Source of the DNA: Mycobacterium senriense
GTDB taxonomy: Bacteria; Actinomycetota; Actinomycetes; Mycobacteriales; Mycobacteriaceae
NCBI RefSeq assembly: GCF_019668465.1
Contig: NZ_AP024828.1
Span: forward strand, 4,650,001-4,714,000
Reading direction: 5' to 3'
DNA: 64,000 nucleotides
The translations under genes were made by a program, and so were the position numbers. The notes under the pieces are model-generated. The model searched no databases, had not been told where the DNA came from, and worked only from the letters and a program-made list of their open reading frames with translations. Below are positions 1 through 7,513 of this stretch, one piece after another (within the stretch, counting starts at the first letter, position 1; each line of letters starts with the position of its first letter).

Positions 1-1164
1 GTCGGCGGACCCCTGCCGGGCTGGCACTGCTACGAGGACGCGTTGGCAGCGGCGGGCGACGCCCCACCGGCATCGGACGGGTCGGAGATGCTGTATTCGT
101 CCGGCACCACCGGACGGCCCAAGGCGGTGCGACGGCCGCTTCCTGTCGACGGCAACGGATCCTGGGCGCAGTCGGTGCTCGAGATGGCGCTGATCCACAA
201 GTACGGGATGAGCCCGTCGAGTGTGTACCTGTCCCCCGCGCCGCTGTATCACGCGGCAGGGGTGAATTACACCATGGCGGCCAACCGGGTGGGCGCCGCG
301 GCGATCATCATGCGCAGGTTCGATGCCGAAACGGTGTTGCGTCTGATCGAGACCCACCGGGTGACCCACGCGCAGTTCGTGCCGACGATGTTCGTGCGCA
401 TGCTCAAGTTGCCCGCGTCGGTGCGGGAACGCTATGACGTGTCGAGCCTACGGTGCGTCATTCACGCGGCGGCGCCGTGCCCGGTCGAGGTCAAACACCG
501 GATGATGGAGTGGTTCGGGCCCATCATCCACGAATACTACGGTGGCACCGAGGGATTCGCGGGGACCACGATCGGGCCGCAGGATTGGCTCGCGCATCCG
601 GGTTCGGTGGGGATTCCGATGGCACCGGTGCACGTGGTCGGCGAGGACGGGCAGGAACTGCCCGCCGGCGAATCCGGTGAGCTTTATTTCGAAGGCGGGC
701 CCGACTTCGAATACTTCAAGGATCCCGCCAAGACCGCGTCGGTATACAACGACCGCGGGTGGCGATCGCTCGGCGACATGGGCTATGTCGACTCAGACGG
801 GTTCCTGTATCTCACCGACCGGTCCACGTTCACGATCGTGTCCGGCGGGGTCAACATCTACCCGCAGGAGGCGGAGAATCTGCTCGTCATGCACCCGAAG
901 CTGGTCGATGCGGCGGTCTTCGGGGTTCCCAATGACGATTTCGGCGAAGAGGTCAAGGCCGTCGTGCAGCCGGCCGATGGCGTGGTGGCCGGACCCGAGC
1001 TCGAGGCCGAGCTCATCGAATACTGCCGGGCTCACCTGGCCGGGTACAAGTGCCCGCGCACCGTCGAGTTCGACCGGGAGCTGCCCCGGGACCCGAACGG
1101 AAAGCTGTACAAGAGACGCATCCGCGACCGTTACTGGCAGGGACGGGTATCGCGGATCTTGTGA
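1..1164 (+). CDS. Acyl-CoA synthetase (AMP-binding), 5' end outside window
   Basis: The reading frame is open from base 1, so the N-terminus lies upstream of the window; 387 codons remain before the TGA. It carries the ATP/AMP signature SSGTTGRPKAV, the YYGGTEG adenylate-binding loop, the hinge GDMGYVDSDGFLYLTDR, and the C-terminal lysine motif PRDPNGKLYKR. Enzymes of this family join a carboxylic acid to CoA through an acyl-adenylate. The substrate cannot be read from sequence. The stop is 21 bases before the Rieske oxygenase gene, so the two are probably co-transcribed and the ligase likely activates a substrate or product of that oxygenase. FadD-type naming would be a guess. The family call is secure; the function in the pathway is inferred. 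Confidence 0.9.
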   Translation, partial: VGGPLPGWHCYEDALAAAGDAPPASDGSEMLYSSGTTGRPKAVRRPLPVDGNGSWAQSVLEMALIHKYGMSPSSVYLSPAPLYHAAGVNYTMAANRVGAAAIIMRRFDAETVLRLIETHRVTHAQFVPTMFVRMLKLPASVRERYDVSSLRCVIHAAAPCPVEVKHRMMEWFGPIIHEYYGGTEGFAGTTIGPQDWLAHPGSVGIPMAPVHVVGEDGQELPAGESGELYFEGGPDFEYFKDPAKTASVYNDRGWRSLGDMGYVDSDGFLYLTDRSTFTIVSGGVNIYPQEAENLLVMHPKLVDAAVFGVPNDDFGEEVKAVVQPADGVVAGPELEAELIEYCRAHLAGYKCPRTVEFDRELPRDPNGKLYKRRIRDRYWQGRVSRIL

Positions 1165-1185
1165 TGTGACACAAGGGATGACGAG

Positions 1186-2592
1186 ATGGCTGTAGGAATG
1201 GGCAACGAGATCTCCAACGCACAAACCTCGCCCCGGCCCGGGGCGAATTGGACGCCGCTACCGGTGCCGTGGGCGGTCCAGACCGCCGATCGGATCCCCA
1301 AGCAGCGCTACTACGACCCGGAATTCTATGCGCTGGAAGCCGAGATGTTCTGGCCACGGGTGTGGCAGATGGCGTGCCGGCTCGAGGAAATCCCCAAGCC
1401 CGGCGATTTCGTCGAATACGAAATCCTCGACGAATCGATCATCGTGGCCCGGGTGGACGGCGACACCGTGCGCGCCTACCACAACGCCTGCCGCCATCGC
1501 GGCGTGAAGCTGGTGGAGGGCAACGGGAATCGGCGCACCTTCGTGTGCCCGTTTCACGGCTGGTGCTGGGGCATCGACGGCCGCAACACGTTCGTCCTGC
1601 GGCCCGACGCGTTCGCCGCAGAGAACATGGCCGACGACGACCTGCGGCTGGTGTCCGTGCGCTGCGAGCTATGGGGTGGTTGCGCGTGGATCAACCTCGA
1701 CGACGACGCGCCGGCTTTGCGTGACTGGATGGAGCCGTTCGCGTCGATCTACGACGCGTGGCAGGTGGACTCGCTGCGCGTGGAGTGGTGGCAATCGTGC
1801 CTGCTGCCGGTGAACTGGAAACTGGCGAGCGCGGCGTTCATGGAGGGCTATCATGTCCCGCAGACCCACCCGCAGCTGCTGCCGTCCGCCCAGACCGGCG
1901 AGCCTACCGCGGCAGTGCATCCCGTCGTCGCGAGCAGCTTGTATTTCATGCGCACGCTCGGCGACGGCATGGGCGGCATGACGCACGAAAACGACATCCG
2001 GATCGCCGAGGGCCTGCAGAACATCGAGTTGCCGGCCGACCCCGCTGCGGCGATGGCGGCGTGGCGCAGCGCACTCAACGATGCCGTCGTCAACTGGCAC
2101 CGCGCCCGCGGCAGCGCCATGCCCGATCTCAACGACCTGGTCCGCCGCGGGATCACCGACGCGATCGGATTCGCCTTCCCGCACCACTTCATCCTGCCGA
2201 CCTACAGCAGCGCGTCCTCGTATCGCATCCGTCCGCTGGGGCCCGAGGAGACGTTGTTCGAGATCTGGTCTCTCACCAGGTTTCCGGCGGACGCGTCGGC
2301 CGGCAAACCTACGCCCCCCGAACCGATGGCGCCCGATGATCCGCGCTGGCCGCCCATCCCCGCTCAGGATTTCTCCAACCTGCCCCGGCAGCAGAAGGGG
2401 TTGCACTCCAAGGGCTTTGAATTCATGCGCCTGTCCGACCAGATCGAGGGCCTGATCTCGAATTTCGAACGGGTCATCGACGGCTTCCTGGCGGGCCTGC
2501 CGTATGCCACCCTGCTGCCGGCCATCCAGAAGACCAACACCACCATCGATGTGCCGATCGCCGACCTCGGCTTCGGCTCGGAGGCGCCATGA
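1186..2592 (+). CDS. Rieske [2Fe-2S] ring-hydroxylating oxygenase, alpha subunit
   Basis: A 468-residue aromatic-ring or steroid-type hydroxylating oxygenase large subunit. The Rieske cluster ligands are C102-x-H104 and C121-x2-H124 (motifs ACRHRG and CPFHGWCWG). The mononuclear iron site shows as H223 and H228 in MEGYHVPQTH. Length and domain order (Rieske domain, then catalytic START-like domain) are normal for the family. ATG 1186 is preceded by AAGGGATG as ribosome binding site; an ATG at 1198 is also in frame. No small subunit or dedicated reductase is visible in the window, so electrons must come from elsewhere. It overlaps the next gene by ATGA, implying translational coupling with the KstD-like flavoprotein. 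The substrate is unknown; a polycyclic or cyclic acid is plausible from context. Confidence 0.9.
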   Translation: MAVGMGNEISNAQTSPRPGANWTPLPVPWAVQTADRIPKQRYYDPEFYALEAEMFWPRVWQMACRLEEIPKPGDFVEYEILDESIIVARVDGDTVRAYHNACRHRGVKLVEGNGNRRTFVCPFHGWCWGIDGRNTFVLRPDAFAAENMADDDLRLVSVRCELWGGCAWINLDDDAPALRDWMEPFASIYDAWQVDSLRVEWWQSCLLPVNWKLASAAFMEGYHVPQTHPQLLPSAQTGEPTAAVHPVVASSLYFMRTLGDGMGGMTHENDIRIAEGLQNIELPADPAAAMAAWRSALNDAVVNWHRARGSAMPDLNDLVRRGITDAIGFAFPHHFILPTYSSASSYRIRPLGPEETLFEIWSLTRFPADASAGKPTPPEPMAPDDPRWPPIPAQDFSNLPRQQKGLHSKGFEFMRLSDQIEGLISNFERVIDGFLAGLPYATLLPAIQKTNTTIDVPIADLGFGSEAP

Positions 2593-4289
2593 CCACTCGG
2601 TGGGACCACTCCGCGGACCTGGTCATCGCGGGCAGCGGCGGGGGCGGCATGGTCGCCGCCCTGGCCGCGCTGGATTGCGGGCTTCAACCGTTGATCATCG
2701 AAAAGCAACCGCTGGTGGGCGGTTCGACGGGGCTGTCGGGCGGCATCGTCTGGCTACCGAATAACCCGTTGATGCGGGCCGACGGCATCGCGGACTCACA
2801 CGAAGACGGCCTGGCCTATCTGGCGGACGTGGTCGGTGACATCGGTGCGCCCTCCTCCCCCGAGCGGCGCGAGATGTTCCTGACCGCCGGCTTCGAGATG
2901 ATCAACTTCCTCACCCGCAAGGGTGTCCAACTGATCCGGTGTGCGGGCTGGAGCGACTACTACCCGAACCACAAGGGCGGCAACGCTTCTGGCCGCGCTG
3001 TCGAGGGTATCCCGTTCGATGCCGCGAGGCTCGGCGCCTGGCGCGACAAGGTGCAGCCGCCGCTGGCCAAGAACTACGGATATGTGGTGCTGACCAACGA
3101 ATTGCGGTCCGTCCAGTATTTCAACCGCGCGCCGGGTGCCTTCGCCGTCGCATCGCGGGTATTCCTGCGCACCGCGCTGGCGCGGGCCCGGCGACGCCGT
3201 CTCCTCACCAATGGCGCGTCGCTGATCGCTCAGATGCTCAAGGCGCTGATCGATCTCAGCGACGGCAATCCCCCGCTGTGGACCGATGCCGCGATGGCCG
3301 ACCTGGTCGTCGACGAGGGCCGGGTGGTCGGCGTGCGTGTCGTCCGCGACGGGAGACCGGTGAACGTCGAGGCCCGGAGGGGAGTCCTGTTGGCCGCCGG
3401 CGGTTTCGGCCACAACAAGGAGATGCGCCGCCGGTACAGCGGTAACCAGCCCAACGAAGGGAAGTGGTCGATCGCCAACGCCGGCGACACCGGCGAGGTG
3501 CTCGAGGCGGCGATGCGGCTGGGCGCCAAGACCGACCTGCTGGACGAGGCATGGTGGCTGCCTTCGGTTTTCATCGCCAACGGTGGCGCCGTCGCCGCGT
3601 CACTGGGGTCCGGACGCCAGCGGCCCGGGGCCATCTACGTCGACTCGACCGGGAGGCGGTTCTGCAACGAGTCCAACTCGTACGTCGAGGTCGGCAAGGC
3701 GATGTATGCGAACAAGGCCGTGCCGTGCTGGATGATCTTCGACGAGGGCTACGTGCGCCGATACGTCACCAGCGCCAATCCCCTGAAGCGGAATCAGCCG
3801 TTGCCCGCCGAGCTGATCGAGTCCGGCGCGGTCAAGCGCGCCGCGACGATTTCCGACCTCGCCCGCGAGATCGACCTTCCCGCGGACGAATTGGCGGCCA
3901 CGATCCGGCGGTTCAACCAATTCGCGGCCAGGGGGCTGGATCCCGACTTCGGCCGGGGCCAGTCGGCCTACAACGACTGCCTCGGCGACCCCGGGTACCG
4001 TCCGAACGCGGCGATCGGTCCGCTGGGCACCGCCCCGTACTACGCGACTCGGGTGCTCCCCGCCGACGTCGGGACGTGCGGCGGCGTGATCACCAACGAG
4101 CACGCCCAGGTTCTCGACGAAGACGATCGGGTGATCGACGGCTTGTACGCGACCGGCAACACCACCGCGACCGTGATGGGGCGCACGTATCCGGGGGCCG
4201 GTGCGAGCATCGCCAGTTCGATGGTGTTCGGGTACGTCGCCGCCCGCCACGCGGCGGGACGCAGGCTCGCCGGCGAGATGAGCCGCTGA
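2589..4289 (+). CDS. FAD-dependent 3-ketosteroid 1-dehydrogenase-like protein
   Basis: A 566-residue flavoprotein of the KstD/fumarate-reductase family. The N-terminal dinucleotide motif VIAGSGGGGMVAA is followed by the glutamate of LIIEKQ, which binds FAD ribose. Near the C-terminus the motif RTYPGAGASIASSM matches the active-site Y-P-G-x-G of 3-ketosteroid delta-1-dehydrogenases, and GWSDYYPNHKGG matches the upstream catalytic tyrosine region. These enzymes introduce a C1-C2 double bond into a 3-oxo ring. It overlaps the Rieske oxygenase gene by four bases, so both probably act on the same ring compound. Several KstD homologues prefer non-steroid or 5-alpha-saturated substrates, so the exact substrate stays open. 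Family call strong; steroid activity is inference. Confidence 0.85.
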   Translation: MTTRWDHSADLVIAGSGGGGMVAALAALDCGLQPLIIEKQPLVGGSTGLSGGIVWLPNNPLMRADGIADSHEDGLAYLADVVGDIGAPSSPERREMFLTAGFEMINFLTRKGVQLIRCAGWSDYYPNHKGGNASGRAVEGIPFDAARLGAWRDKVQPPLAKNYGYVVLTNELRSVQYFNRAPGAFAVASRVFLRTALARARRRRLLTNGASLIAQMLKALIDLSDGNPPLWTDAAMADLVVDEGRVVGVRVVRDGRPVNVEARRGVLLAAGGFGHNKEMRRRYSGNQPNEGKWSIANAGDTGEVLEAAMRLGAKTDLLDEAWWLPSVFIANGGAVAASLGSGRQRPGAIYVDSTGRRFCNESNSYVEVGKAMYANKAVPCWMIFDEGYVRRYVTSANPLKRNQPLPAELIESGAVKRAATISDLAREIDLPADELAATIRRFNQFAARGLDPDFGRGQSAYNDCLGDPGYRPNAAIGPLGTAPYYATRVLPADVGTCGGVITNEHAQVLDEDDRVIDGLYATGNTTATVMGRTYPGAGASIASSMVFGYVAARHAAGRRLAGEMSR

Positions 4290-4299
4290 GCGGGCACCG

Positions 4300-5142
4300 T
4301 CACGTTGGCGGCGACTCGGGTTTGTCGACGAATTCACGCGGCTTCATGCCCGACTGCATCAGCTCGGTCCGCCGCGCCTGCACATCCGACGCGGCGCCCA
4401 CCATGTTCGTCAAGATGTGGCTGACCTGCAGATGCACCCGCATTCCCATCAGTTCCCACGCGCGCTTCACGTTGTTCTTGACCGCCATCAGTGTGGTCAA
4501 CGGGATTTGGGCGATCCTGCGCGCCATCTCCTCGACGGTGTCCTCGAGCTGCTCGCGCGGGACCACCTTGTTGAGCAGGCCCCACTCCAGAGCCTGCTGC
4601 GCAGATAGCGTCGGCGCCAGCAGCAACCAATCCATGGTGCGATGCCAATTCATCAGCAGCCACGGCTCGATCATCGTGTGGCCGCCGGGTTCCCCGAGGC
4701 TCTGGGCGAGTGGCATCTGGAAATACGCGTCCTCGGAGGCGACGCAGAAGTCGGTCAGCAAGCCGAGATAGATCCCGCCGCCCACGCAATAACCATGGAT
4801 CTGCGAAATGGTCGGTTTGGGGAATTCCCACAGATACAGGGTCGGCCACAAAAACAGATCGGCGGTGCCTTTGTAGAGGTCCTCGAACGTGTCCCCGAAA
4901 TCCGGATAGGGATTTTCATCCGGGCCCCAGCGCGCCACGTGGCCGCCGCAGAATCCCTTGCCATTCGCCTTGAGAATCACGACCTTGATGTCCTTGTCGC
5001 GGTCGGCCTCGTGCAGGCAGCTGTCGACCTCGCCGACCAGGACCGCATCCTTGGTGTTGGCCTTGTCCACCCGGTTGAGAATGATCCGCGCGATCGGCGG
5101 TTCGCGTTCGTAGATGACAGCTTCGAGTTCGCGCCGCTCCAT
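4300..5142 (-). CDS. Enoyl-CoA hydratase/isomerase family protein (crotonase)
   Basis: A 280-residue crotonase-fold protein. The oxyanion-hole regions appear as NGKGFCGGHVA and IHGYCVGGGIYLG, the latter in the place of the usual second glycine-rich motif. The usual glutamate positions in the second half are not clear: QSLGEPGGH stands where many hydratases have an E-x-x-L-G segment. It may be a hydratase, isomerase or hydrolase of CoA esters. It is convergent with the KstD-like gene (10 bases between stops) and divergent from the thiocyanate-hydrolase-like operon, with about 100 bases between start codons that must hold both promoters. It stands alone on its strand. Family is certain, reaction is not. 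Confidence 0.88.
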   Translation of the reverse strand: MERRELEAVIYEREPPIARIILNRVDKANTKDAVLVGEVDSCLHEADRDKDIKVVILKANGKGFCGGHVARWGPDENPYPDFGDTFEDLYKGTADLFLWPTLYLWEFPKPTISQIHGYCVGGGIYLGLLTDFCVASEDAYFQMPLAQSLGEPGGHTMIEPWLLMNWHRTMDWLLLAPTLSAQQALEWGLLNKVVPREQLEDTVEEMARRIAQIPLTTLMAVKNNVKRAWELMGMRVHLQVSHILTNMVGAASDVQARRTELMQSGMKPREFVDKPESPPT

Positions 5143-5244
5143 TGTCGGGACACTACCCCCCGCGTACCTCTTTCAGCGGTTGCGTGATCGCGATACGAGG
5201 AGTGAGCTGTAACAAAGCGCGCACCGACCACGGATGGAGCTCTT

Positions 5245-6084
5245 ATGACAACTCCTTCGGACCGGGTACGGCAGCTCGACCTGGTGGCCCGCTTGAAGAC
5301 TTCCTATCCGGAACTTCCGGAGGCGCCCACGCCCGATCTCATTGATCACGATCGATTCAGCGCTTACACCAAGACCCCACACGACGTCGGGGGTGAACCC
5401 GACGCGCCTCTCGAATTCGAGAACAAGCAGTACGAGATATGGGAAGAGAACACCTACATCATGTGCGAGGTTCTCGGGTGGCGCGGAATCTGGCTGTCGG
5501 AGGAGCGGCGCCGGATGGGCAACGTGGATCTGGGTCGCACGATCTATCTCGGGCTTCCCTACTACGGGCGCTGGTTGCTCGCGGTCGTGCGCGTCCTGGT
5601 CGAGAAACACCACATCGGACTGAGCGAGTTGGCCGAACGCATGGCCGAGGTGAAGGCCCGATACCAAGGCGGGTTGCAGGGTAAACCGTTGGAGGCCAAG
5701 CCAAAATCCGAAGGTGACCCGACCACGGTCACGCGCAATGAACACCACATCCGCGCCGTCGGCACCGGCGATCCGCAGATTTTTGCCGGACAGGCGGGCG
5801 CACCCAAGTTTCGAGTAGGCGACGAGGTGGTGGTGAAGGATCTGCCGATCCTGCTTTACACCCGCACCCAGGAATACGTGCGCGGCGCGAAAGGTGAGAT
5901 CGCCGTCGTCACGTACGAAAGCCCGGCCGCCGAGGACGAGACCTGGGCAGGCCCCGATCAAAAACCGGAGTGGTTCTACATTGTTCGGTTCAATCTGTCC
6001 GAGCTCTGGCACGGCTACACCGGCCCCGCGAACGACACGCTGCAGACCGAGATCCCCGAGCGCTGGCTCGAAGCGGCAGGCTAG
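5245..6084 (+). CDS. Thiocyanate hydrolase/nitrile hydratase beta-type subunit (ScnB-ScnA-like fusion)
   Basis: A 279-residue non-catalytic subunit of a cobalt nitrile hydratase-family enzyme. Residues about 30-141 form the helical beta-type domain, with HDVGGEPD (46-53), EERRRMGN (87-94) and PYYGRWLL (105-112). A Lys/Gly/Pro-rich linker spans about 142-165. Residues about 166-279 form the SH3-like domain, with VGDEVVVKDLP, YTRTQEYVRGAKG, TYESPAAEDE and NDTLQTEIPERWLE. From memory, both halves resemble the separate beta (ScnB) and alpha (ScnA) subunits of Thiobacillus thioparus thiocyanate hydrolase more than a typical nitrile hydratase beta chain, so this looks like a natural ScnB-ScnA fusion. 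ATG 5245 has GGAG eight bases upstream. It is the first gene of the operon, 28 bases before the catalytic subunit. A cyanide-derived nitrile substrate is the alternative. Confidence 0.82.
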   Translation: MTTPSDRVRQLDLVARLKTSYPELPEAPTPDLIDHDRFSAYTKTPHDVGGEPDAPLEFENKQYEIWEENTYIMCEVLGWRGIWLSEERRRMGNVDLGRTIYLGLPYYGRWLLAVVRVLVEKHHIGLSELAERMAEVKARYQGGLQGKPLEAKPKSEGDPTTVTRNEHHIRAVGTGDPQIFAGQAGAPKFRVGDEVVVKDLPILLYTRTQEYVRGAKGEIAVVTYESPAAEDETWAGPDQKPEWFYIVRFNLSELWHGYTGPANDTLQTEIPERWLEAAG

Positions 6085-6112
6085 CCGTGAGTTTCTCCGA
6101 AAGGACCTCAGG

Positions 6113-6817
6113 ATGACCGTTCACGATCACGATCACGATCGCACCGCCGCGCCGATGGTAGACGAGATCACCGATTTCGAAGTCCTGGAGATCGCCCTTC
6201 GCGAATTGTGCATCGAGAAAGGGATTTTCACCGCCGAGGACCACCGCCGCATGACCGAATACGCCGAACAGATCGGGCCGACGCCGGCGGCCCACCTGGT
6301 GGCCCGGGCCTGGCTCGACCCAGCGTTCATGGAGATGGTCGTTTCGGATCCGCTTGCCGCCAGCAAGGAAGTCGGTGTCGACTGGCTGCACCCCACGGGT
6401 TTTGGCACGCCAAGCGATTTCACGGCCTTTCACGTGCTGGTCGACACGCCGACGCTGCACCATGTCATCGTGTGCACGTTGTGCTCGTGCTACCCGCGAC
6501 CGATCCTGGGCAACTCCCCCGAGTGGTATCGGACGCCGAACTTCCGTCGCCGCATCGTGCGCTGGCCGCGCCAAGTTCTGGCGGAATTCGGGCTCTTCCT
6601 GCCCGAAACGGTAGAGATTCGGGTCGAGGACTCGAACCAGAAGCATCGATTCATGGTGATGCCCGTCCGCCCCGAAGGAACTGATGGCTGGACAGAGGAC
6701 CAGCTCGCCGACATCGTCACCCGCGATTGCCTGATCGGTGTAGCACTACCCAGGGCCGGGGTGACCACGAATGCGATCACCGAAACCCGACCCGCCATCC
6801 ATCCGGTCGACGAGTGA
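6113..6817 (+). CDS. scnC: Thiocyanate hydrolase gamma / cobalt nitrile hydratase alpha subunit
   Basis: A 234-residue catalytic subunit. The metal claw VCTLCSC is present with C121, C124 and C126; threonine after the first cysteine marks the cobalt type (iron enzymes have serine). In the family, the second and third cysteines are oxidised to sulfinic and sulfenic acid. The region after the claw, YPRPILGNSPEWYR and TDGWTEDQLADIVTRDCLIG, is typical. With its beta-type partner it would hydrolyse thiocyanate to carbonyl sulfide and ammonia, or hydrate a nitrile to an amide. ATG 6113 has AAAGGA as ribosome binding site; in-frame codons upstream overlap the previous gene and are not used. The N-terminus contains HDHDHD, from three tandem CACGAT units. 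No amidase lies nearby, which mildly favours thiocyanate over nitrile. The symbol is provisional. Confidence 0.85.
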   Translation: MTVHDHDHDRTAAPMVDEITDFEVLEIALRELCIEKGIFTAEDHRRMTEYAEQIGPTPAAHLVARAWLDPAFMEMVVSDPLAASKEVGVDWLHPTGFGTPSDFTAFHVLVDTPTLHHVIVCTLCSCYPRPILGNSPEWYRTPNFRRRIVRWPRQVLAEFGLFLPETVEIRVEDSNQKHRFMVMPVRPEGTDGWTEDQLADIVTRDCLIGVALPRAGVTTNAITETRPAIHPVDE

Positions 6818-6821
6818 TTCG

Positions 6822-7205
6822 GTGGGTGAACAGGTGGTCAGTTCCGAAAGCTCGAATTCGACCGGGGTCTCCCCTATTACGTCACTGACGAAAATCGTTG
6901 AGCGTAACCAGGTCTGGAGCCGCATGGCCGCGAAGTACGGGGTCGACAATCCAACACCGCCGTGGCACACGAGCCTTGACGGGATGTGCGATGCCCTCGA
7001 TCGAAGTGCTTCCGGCCCAGATGTTCTCGCCTTTGTCGATCGACGCAACGACGAGGACGCGCTGTCGGCAACCGTTTACGCCGACCTGCCGTACCCGGAA
7101 AACCGGTTGGTTGCGCTGGCGCATTCGCTGTTAGTACGCGGTGTCATCGACGAGGCCGAACTCACCGAACGCATGGCGGCGGTGCGGGCCCGGCTCGAAT
7201 CCTGA
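6822..7205 (+). CDS. Thiocyanate hydrolase/nitrile hydratase activator protein (P15K/NhlE-like)
   Basis: A small protein of about 127 residues whose C-terminal half (YADLPYPENRLVALAHSLL, then DEAELTERMAAVRARLES) is a paralogue of the helical beta-type domain of the hydrolase, matching the family of small accessory proteins that insert cobalt and help cysteine oxidation. Order hydrolase subunits then activator is the same as in nhlBAE and in the scn locus with P15K, as I recall them. GTG 6822, four bases after the gamma stop, is the preferred start; GTG 6834 is possible, and an in-frame upstream codon at 6771 would overlap the gamma gene by 47 bases. No metal-binding cysteines are visible. The call rests on domain similarity plus gene order. 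Confidence 0.72.
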   Translation: MGEQVVSSESSNSTGVSPITSLTKIVERNQVWSRMAAKYGVDNPTPPWHTSLDGMCDALDRSASGPDVLAFVDRRNDEDALSATVYADLPYPENRLVALAHSLLVRGVIDEAELTERMAAVRARLES

Positions 7206-7513
7206 TCACTCTCGGCGACGGAGATCACATCTCTGCGCAGGCCGCTTTGTCATTGCCGTGCACCGGGTGCGCTATGCTGGCACCAGCGTTGGCGTCAAAG
7301 CAAGATGTCAACCACGTCGTGGAACGCTTCTTCATCCCACTGGTGTCGCCCCGCAATTCGGGCTCAGCCACCACGTTCAGATGATCCGTGCATCCGCACC
7401 AGCTTGTCTCGCGGCGATCGATTTTGCCCTCCGGCAATCTCGCCACCTTGTGCTGAGGACGCGCGCGACAACGCCGCGGTCCGGCACGACCGATGCCTGA
7501 AAGGCACCGAAAA
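7206..7513 (+). other. Intergenic stretch, possible long leader of the helicase gene
   Basis: About 300 bases without a convincing gene; short open frames here lack family features. TTGTCA at 7247-7252 and TATGCT at 7273-7278 resemble -35 and -10 boxes but are 20 bases apart, longer than usual. If used, transcription would begin near 7285 and give a leader of about 230 bases before the DEAD-box helicase, a class of gene that often has a regulated long 5' leader. No clear terminator of the preceding operon is seen. Confidence 0.3.
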
